This document shows positions 56,789 to 64,000 of a DNA stretch of 64,000 nucleotides, one piece after another. Both the position numbers and the translations under genes were made by a program. Position 1 is the first letter of the stretch; every line of letters starts with the position of its first letter. The notes under the pieces are model-generated. The model was given only the letters and a program-made list of their open reading frames with translations, was not told the origin of the DNA and searched no databases. The DNA is from Gambelia wislizenii (Eukaryota; Chordata; Lepidosauria; Squamata; Crotaphytidae): positions 224,563,501 through 224,627,500 of the forward strand of contig JAUMIR010000004.1 of NCBI GenBank assembly GCA_030847615.1, in the 5' to 3' direction.

Positions 56789-58080
56789 AAAATCAATAAG
56801 CTCATAGAGAAAGGAGAAGATCATTTTTTTACCAGACAACATCAATTCCACACCTTCCAGATCCAAGTATAATGCCAAATGCATGTTTCAACAGGGTTTC
56901 TGCAATCTGTAATCTGATTCATGCACCAAAAAGTGTGATTGATAAATGCACATGTACAAAGTATGCATGAAAAATACATTTTTAAAATAAACATGGCCAT
57001 CTTTTATTCAATGGGAGAGAAATGCACATGCCACAAAATGCACACAAAACATAAATGCATAGAGGTGTGCATGTGCGTGATGTGCAAATTTCCACATAAG
57101 TTTTTAAAAACACTTCATAATCCTCACACCCTCCACACACACCCAAGTGGAATGCATTTAAACATTAAAATTTTAGAACCTCAAGAAATTTGAGTTTTGT
57201 TCACTTGCACATATCCCTGCTCATGGGCTCAAGCCATCTTACTTTTGTCTTTAAATGATTGGAGCAACTGTTTAAAAAAGGAGGTGGGGAGAGAAAGAGA
57301 TGTTCCGTATCCTCTCTGTTGAGTAGAGGTGAACATGAAATATTCATAATAAAACTGGTTTATAGTAGAACTGTAGGCTAATGCAAATCTGGACAGTTTG
57401 GTTTTTTAGGGGGTGGGAGTGGTTGAGACCTGAAACCCTGGTCATGACTTCACAAGCATCTTGGGACTAGTGTACGTTGGTTTCACTTCCCCCCTTTAAA
57501 GCTTTATGGTAAGCTTGTAATAGGTATGGACGTTTACTATATTCTTCTGTTAAATCAGACCTTTGTTATACATCCTTAAGCACACTGAACTTAGACCACC
57601 AGCCCCCCATTGTTACTTTGTAGGTGCTTGGTGTCCTTCCAACTTTGCAGACCCCCCAAAGTAACAAAGAACATCTTTACTGAATCCCATGTTGAGCTGC
57701 CATTTCTGGATGATTGGCTGCATTTGGCTTAGTGGATCATGTGTTGTGCAGACTAGTGTTACATTTAGGTATAGAAAATCATGTTCTGTTATTGCAGCTG
57801 AATGAACTTGAGAGCTGGACTCCTGTGCAAGCCTACTTGGATATAAGGTCCATTATATTCATTCGGATTTATCTAGGGAAGCAAATATACAATGGGGGGT
57901 GTCCTTTCATACTGGCTGTTCTCCAGTGGTCACTTCTCTCTTCACATTATGCCTTTCGAGATAGGTAACTATATAGAAAATAGTCTTCTCCTTATGTATG
58001 ACACAATTGTTCAGCATATACAATATGGCCTATGTACTTTTAGCATACTTGGAAGCAGGGGTCTGAAACTTCCCAACTTA

Positions 58081-58235
58081 TAGAATCATAGAGTTGGAAG
58101 AGACCACAAGGGCCATCCAGTCCAACCCTCTGCCATGCAGGAATACACAATCAAATCATTCCCGACAGATGGCCATCCAAACTCTGTTTAAAAAACTTCC
58201 AAAGAAAGAGACTCCACCATCCAACTTCCAAGCAT
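58081..58235 (-). mobile_element. CR1 3' end fragment
   Basis: 'atagaatcatagagttggaa' + 'gagaccacaagggccatcca' starts the antisense CR1 tail. It ends in the last codons of ORF2 ('gacagatggccatccaaact' + 'ctgttt'). Confidence 0.92.
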
Positions 58236-58932
58236 TTTAAAGGGGCAGGAACACCTTTCATATATTTGTCTTGTGTGGTTTTTTTACTGGATTTTCCATA
58301 CCTGGGTTGAAAATGTATGGTAAAAATGGGCTCAGAGTCCAGAATTAGAGCAATATGACCAACTGCATTATAAATATGAGGTTCACTGTTTTTCTGTAGT
58401 CCAAGAAAGAAAGTATGTTTAATAGGGTGTTTCCCATTGCTAACTGGGGGACTGAAATCTCCATATTCACTGGAAGAGCTTTATTATCCAGAAAATGCCA
58501 AGAAGAGCAAGCCCACATGAACTTGGTACTGTAGTCCAGAGGTGGGCAAAGTGTGTTGCAGTGACACATGCCAAAACAATTTTTCTCACTTTTGACTCCC
58601 CAGACTGCCTTGTTTTCTGGCCAAGAAGAGGGGGTAAATAGTACCTCCAAGCTGCAACTCATCTTTTACATAGATTGCAGGGGTTCCATGCTGTTTAACA
58701 TCAGTTTTTGAAAACCAGGAGTGAACTACTGTCTACTTCCAGTTTCATGGGAGGACTTATGGCAGTCTGTGCCAGAAGTCCTCCCTGGAGGGAAGCAGGT
58801 CCATCCCAAGTACCCACCACTGCTCTACACTAAGAGGGTTCTAGATTATGGTGGGATTCAACCTCATGAGGTGGGTTCTGTAATGTTATACAGTATCAGA
58901 GTACAAGTCAAACAAGGGTAAATTTCACAATA

Positions 58933-59291
58933 CAGGTTGCCCCCCTCCCAATATGCACAGGACCAGTACACATGGTTTCTATTGTCCATCATCCAAAAAT
59001 ATCTTTTCTCTATGCATTTCCTAGGTCCTCCAGGATGACTCTATGGTAACTTCCAGTGAAAGTTATCATGGAGTTGTGCTGGAGCTGCCTAGTAAGGCAT
59101 CCTCTCTAGGAATTTCCTAGGTCCTCCAGCACAACTCTATGGTAACTTCTTCTGGAACTTACCATAGAGTCACACTGGAGATGCCTTGAGAGTCTTCCAA
59201 TGCAATTCTATGGGATTTGCTATTACCCACAGTTTCAAATATTCATGGTAAGTCTGGGAATGTATCCCCTGTGGATATGGTGGGTAACCTA
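58933..59291. mobile_element. TA-flanked MITE (Tigger/mariner-like)
   Basis: 359 bp. Left 'caggttgcccccctcccaat', right end inverted 'taggttacccaccatatcca', TA on both sides. The interior carries repeated blocks 'cctaggtcctcca' and 'actctatggtaacttc' in direct and inverted order. Confidence 0.75.
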
Positions 59292-60109
59292 TACTTCAAA
59301 TAACTGGCTAATCACTGCAGAATTTTTCTCATTAAAACAAGGCAATAAACATTCATCTGAGGCAGCTTACTTTTATGCTATATATATTTTTTTTTACAAA
59401 AAAGGACATTTTTCAATTTTTTTTAATGAATATGCATGACTAATTCCCCCCCACAAAATAAGTGTGAGTTAAAAAAAATGCCCCTCTCTAATCTTAGTAC
59501 CATTAGTTTAAAGTAGATTTCTCATCCTTTCATGAGCATTTAAATGTCTGTGAAATTTTGTTACTGTAGTTTTAAAGGTTTTTCCCCTCACCCATGAACC
59601 ATATTTCTTCAGTAGCATTTTGTTCTGAGAATATAGTAAATGCAGTGACTTTGTTCTCATTAGCTGATTCTTGAAATCAGATGGATTTCCTCAGTAGGAG
59701 AGGACTGGTCCTATTTAATGAATGCAATCATTTCTTTAATTTACCTAGAGTATAAGTTGTTGGAATATAAGTAATGAAGATAGTAGTAAATCTCAGTAAT
59801 TGTGTTCTAATATTTTATTTTTGCCATTTGAAAAATTAGGATAATCCATTTTTGAATGAAATAATAGAATAATTCCATTTTTACAGCTTCATCAGAATTT
59901 TAATGAGCAGAAAATTTAATGACTTTTTGAGAAAAGCCATTTGAAATATAAATTGACTTGAGTTTGAACACAGTTGCTTCTACCACATACACATTAATTT
60001 CATTTGGATTGCTAAATGTACCAAGTTGCAGAATTAGGCTGCTACTCATTGATATCTCCTTTTCTTTAATAGTCACAGAAACAAAAAAACAAACTGAAGG
60101 GTTCTGCCA

Positions 60110-60345
60110 AAATATAACCAGGATAAACTAATCCCACTCCGAATCATGAAAAACAACAATATGAAGAAATGAAAGGATAACTAAAGCCTGGAGCAGAGAA
60201 TCCAATAAAATTAAAATTTCTAAAAGGGTAACAATACCCCACTGAAAAGTGTGCAAAATGCTAAAATTATTAATAGTGAATTAAAAAAGCTCAAGGCCAG
60301 ACGCGTTTTGACAGCAGTCTTCCTCAGTGGCCTACAAGCATTCAA
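60110..60345 (-). mobile_element. probable Penelope-like element end
   Basis: On the - strand a hammerhead-like motif (60295-60332) is followed by an AT-rich segment to about 60110. No coding remnant is seen, so the class is inferred from the ribozyme-like motif. Confidence 0.4.
60295..60332 (-). ncRNA. hammerhead-like motif with strong stem I
   Basis: On the - strand: GGCCA, core CTGAGGA, A, stem II GAC-TGCT-GTC, AAAA (GAAA expected, one CpG-type change), CGC, GTC cleavage triplet, TGGCC. Stem I (GGCCA with TGGCC) pairs perfectly over 5 bp. The CGCG between the core and the triplet is a minimal, self-complementary stem III. One core base differs. Confidence 0.6.
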
Positions 60346-61997
60346 AATGTATAATAACTCAACAGCTCACACAATGTGACTCTGCTCAATTCCAAAGCAA
60401 CAATGCCACTCCTTTGATTGCCCATGGCAAATAAAAATTGCCTGTGGCCAGCCAGTCTGGGCCATTTGCAAGTCTTGGTTCTTTTAGTCTATGGGACCAC
60501 ATGTGATTAGTACAGATATATGTGGGCAGATGGGTTGGCTAACTTTTGTGGCCTTACTTACAAGCTGTGGTGAGTAAGTTCCAAGTACTATTAAAAGTCT
60601 GATGATGTACAAAAGCAATCCAGTGACATCATTTTGGCAAAGTCTGGCTGCATTTAACAACAGAGGCCTTAAAAGCAGCTTGCCCACTTATTTTATAACA
60701 ATAAATGTGACACTTAGAGTACCAATGCATCCTAGCATGGCTAAAAATAAAGATGATGTTTGTCTTAATAGAGCCTGGGAAATATTGATTCACTTAGAAA
60801 TAAAACTACTGTATTCATCATCTACAGTTCAATCCAGTGAGGTGCTCTGTGCCTTTCAGTTTCACACTGACTGATGCAGCCGGGGAAATCTTGGCATCTC
60901 CCCTTCCCCTAGTCCATGCCCTAGGGCCTTGCTGAAAAATATTTTCAGTAAATAGAGGGGTTAAAATGGGAATGACAGTCTGTGTTTAAATGTGGTTCAT
61001 TCTGTTAATTAAAAATCCATTCCCTATATTGCAGCTCTCTTTCAGCATGGACTCATTGTCTTGGCTCCAGTTGCCTTTAATTATAATTAAATGGGAGGGA
61101 ATCTCATTTATACTGCTGCTTAAATACAGAGCTGCTTGCCCCAGTTCCTCTAAGAGCTGTATGTGGACAGAAGTGGGCCTCGTTGGAAGATGAATTACAT
61201 CTACGTACCAGTGTTGTAGCCTCTGTGCTAGTCCAATCCAGGGGTGATGGCCAGATGTCCAGGAACAGGAAAGAAGGGGAGGCTGGATGGAACAGAGCAG
61301 TCACCAATACCACTGACTGATGTGCTTTCAGTTTATAGAACAAATGTGCACCTGATCTTGGCAGCTTCTCATGATGAGGCATACAATGCTATTTGTGTCT
61401 AGCCACATCTGAGTCCAATGGAGCTGCAATCCTATATCTGCATCTTAGTGAGAAGCTCCACTGGACCCAGTGGGATTTACTTCGGGAAAAACATGTGTAG
61501 GATTATTCTGTTAGATGCCTTGGCTGGATCATGGCCAGCATGTTTGAAAAATTAAATAAAAAAATAAGAAAAGCCACTACGGTTAAAACACTTTAAGCTA
61601 GACTGGCTAGGGGAGGGTGGAATACATGCTAATTTCTTGTGTCGTTACCTGGAAGTCAGCAAAACAGGACTTTGACAAAGTAGACCATATGTGATGCTTC
61701 AGAAATGGTGGTCCTGATCCAGCTATAGTCAGTGATGGAACAAGTTGCTCTCAATAAATTTAAGACCCACTACTTTCAGTAGAACTGAATTATGATGATC
61801 AACTTTAATTGGGCTGGAGCTATTTATTATTTATGTAGTGTCCTCAATATGCATAGTGCTTTAGAAAGACAACATTTATTAAGGGACTTGGATCTTTGAT
61901 TGCCATATAGTCTCTTCCCACTCTGTGACACTAGGAAGCATTTCAGGGGGAAAAAAACCTCTCTTCCCTAGAGGGTTCTTATTTTTGTTAAGTTAAT

Positions 61998-62170
61998 TCA
62001 TTATTTTTTATGCCACTTTCCCCCCAGAGTAGGACCCAAGGTGGCTCACAATCTTTATGTATGTATAGCATTTATATATCACTTCCTCACCCACTGGGAC
62101 CCCCAAGGTAATGCTCAATAGATAAAAACATTCAAAGCTATAGAGACAACAAATTTAAAACAACATCAAA
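61998..62170 (-). mobile_element. L2-like LINE 3' fragments
   Basis: 'ttttatgccactttcccccc' ... 'ggacccaaggtggctcac' and then 'gcatttatatatcacttcct' ... 'gggacccccaaggtaatgct' are two antisense L2-like 3' ends in succession. Confidence 0.6.
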
Positions 62171-62225
62171 GATTCTTAAGTATTAGCATCACATGTGTGA
62201 GGGCATGATGGTTCCAAAACTAGAT

Positions 62226-62354
62226 CTTGGAAGAGTTCCTGTTTTGGACCACCGCTCCCCAAATTCCCCAGCCAGCTTGACCAGTGCTGCCAGAACTCAG
62301 GGAATTTGGGGAGCTGTAGTTAAAAAAAAAACACCCTTAAGTTTCCCAAGCTCT
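62226..62354. mobile_element. foldback MITE, hAT-like
   Basis: 'cttggaagagttcctgtttt' + 'ggaccaccgctccccaaatt' + 'cccc' is inverted as 'gggaatttggggagctgtag' ... 'aagtttcccaagctctg'. Confidence 0.65.
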
Positions 62355-62518
62355 GACAGAGATTTACAATAAGTAGAGCATTTGGGCTGATCTTGATTCT
62401 TGGAATTGACTTTTAAGGAGATGGGCAACCCCCAGCCTTCTGTCTAACTTGTGTGCCGGTGGCAAAGGGAGAGAGAGTTAAGATCACCATCACACACACC
62501 CCCTCTCTCTACTAAGAT

Positions 62519-62520
<2 letters not shown>

Positions 62521-62577
<57 letters not shown>
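62521..62577. repeat. (CT)n(CA)n compound microsatellite
   Basis: About 15 CT units followed directly by about 13 CA units. Confidence 0.95.
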
Positions 62578-62580
<3 letters not shown>

Positions 62581-63754
62581 CTTCCCCACAGTGTTTGTTG
62601 TACCTTCTTAACAGGTCAAAAAAAGGGGCGGGAGATAAAGAAACAGAGAGAAGAGATAGTCAGCTGAAGACAGAATCACTGTCCAGAACTGGCATGCAGC
62701 CTCTGAGAGATTGCCTCTAAGTATTAAATGCCATATTTCATAGTGTTCCAGGGGGAGATGCCCACTCTTGCTTGAAGATAATGAGTACTCAGAACTATCA
62801 AGGGATCTGAAAACTGAAATGCCAAGGTGGAGCTTGAAGGCTTGACCAAAATAATGCTGTGAGGTTTTTGCAATAATGCTGTGAGGTTGCTGGAAATCTG
62901 GCCTACTCAACATGTTTCTCCATTTGCCTAGAACATAACCTGTTACTGTCACTTCTGATCATCTGTCTCTCCCAGTGATAAGTCCAATATCCAGATGTTA
63001 AATATGACATACATTATAAGAAAGGTACTCTTATTTGGGGCAAGAAAGTTGGAATGACAGTGGCTAGTTCTGAGCAATTGCCGCCATTTCTCTCTTTGTG
63101 AATTTGGCTAGTATATTGGACTAGTCTGAGAGTGAGGTTTGAACACAGATGACACAGCCATCATGCTAAAGATAAGCAACATTAAATAAGGGCAGTGTCT
63201 AGATGAGAGAGCGCCTGAGAATCCTGTTTATGTTACCTTGGGTTCTGTGATGGGAGGATATAAACATTCTTAATGAATAGAAAATAATAATAAAGTAGGA
63301 CTACTCAACATGGGAGTGATCATAGTTAATGTCTGGTTTGCAATTTCTGGCATGATGGCACACTGTCACATCAGAATGTAGGCTATGCACAATGATGGTC
63401 ACTGAATAAAAGCAACATGGGGAAGCAACCTAAGTATGTTTATCCTTCTGAGGGACATCTACATCATGATCTCCATATTAACATATCTGGCCTTCTCTGG
63501 GTGCAAAAGCTATTTGGGGGTTTGTGCTGGACTATGCTTTTCCTATGTCCATAGTATTCTCATTTATGTATCCAAAATACCATTGATTGCAAACTGCAGT
63601 TATTAGAAATCTAGGACCACCACCATCGCCCCATGATCTTTTTTCAAACTATACCATTGTTTCAGTGAGGTGGTCAAGTTATGCCACATCTTGGCATTCT
63701 GTAGCCAACTTGGCATTCTGTAAATGGTCCATGCTTCCCCTTTTACTCCTGTGA

Positions 63755-63957
63755 AGAGAAACAACAATGCAGAAAGAATCACAACCCAGAAACATCACCC
63801 AAGGAGACCTTCTGCTGTGCTTTCTGCAACCAGACTTGTTTATCTCAGATTGGCCTTTTTTGTCATCAGTGCGCTTGCAGAAAGCGCGGGATGAGCCCTT
63901 CCTGAATCTTTGTTTGTGAAGAAAAGCCAGAGAGAGAGAGAGAGAGATTGGGCATCA
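63755..63957 (+). mobile_element. zinc-finger LINE 3' end, second copy
   Basis: It runs from 'gagaaacaacaatgcagaaa' to the (GA)n tail. It encodes 'CAFCNQTC' and the histidine of the finger, in a frame broken later by a stop. It is uninterrupted at the point where the copy at 2309-5979 holds a CR1, so it shows the original sequence there ('cagaaacatcacccaagg'). Confidence 0.85.
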
Positions 63958-64000
63958 TTGATGAGAACACATAGGCCTAAATTATCACTTTGATAAAAGA

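Noticed and set aside
62451..62720. Small protein at 62451-62720
   Set aside because: It is mostly Ser-Leu and His-Thr from the CT/CA microsatellite.

Overview
The window is vertebrate nuclear DNA, most likely from a squamate reptile (probably a lizard). It has low gene density, long introns, and a repeat mix typical of squamates: CR1, L2-like and RTE/BovB-like LINEs, Penelope-like elements, tRNA- and 5S-derived SINEs, and many short inverted-repeat DNA transposons. Nothing bacterial is present; operon and ribosome-binding-site logic does not apply.

One host gene is recognisable: the 5' part of PHACTR1 (phosphatase and actin regulator 1) on the + strand. Its first coding exon lies at 35201-35337 (ATG at 35259) and its second at 50216-50362. 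The two exons join in phase 1 across an intron of about 14.9 kb. Both ends of the joined reading frame match the known PHACTR1 N-terminus. The second exon sits in a CpG- and pyrimidine-rich block (about 49930-50720) and contains its own ATG, so an internal promoter is possible. The next exon is not in the window. Positions 1-35200 are upstream sequence or a 5' intron, and 50363-64000 is intron.

Most of the rest is transposon debris, some of it very legible. At 2164-6245 three LINEs are nested: an L2-like copy was hit by a LINE with a zinc-finger tail (10-bp target duplication), which was later hit by a CR1 carrying an uninterrupted endonuclease-reverse transcriptase ORF. At 19262-20205 a Penelope-like element retains a GIY-YIG endonuclease reading frame and has a 5' inversion. 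MITEs with 3-bp target duplications and related termini recur at 14531, 15023, 23080, 25178, 28238 and 43459. Two of them are near-perfect, CpG-rich palindromes. One SINE is split by a MITE (22957-23768) and another by an L2-like LINE (41953-42945).

The most interesting hidden signal is a series of hammerhead-ribozyme-like motifs (CUGANGA, stem II, GAAA, NUH) at 7399, 8921, 19363, 22421, 25585, 45357 and 60295. They are in several states of decay and most are attached to recognisable or likely Penelope-like element ends. The copy at 22421-22468 (- strand) has an intact core. No bacterial-type defence system or other obviously new multi-gene system was found.
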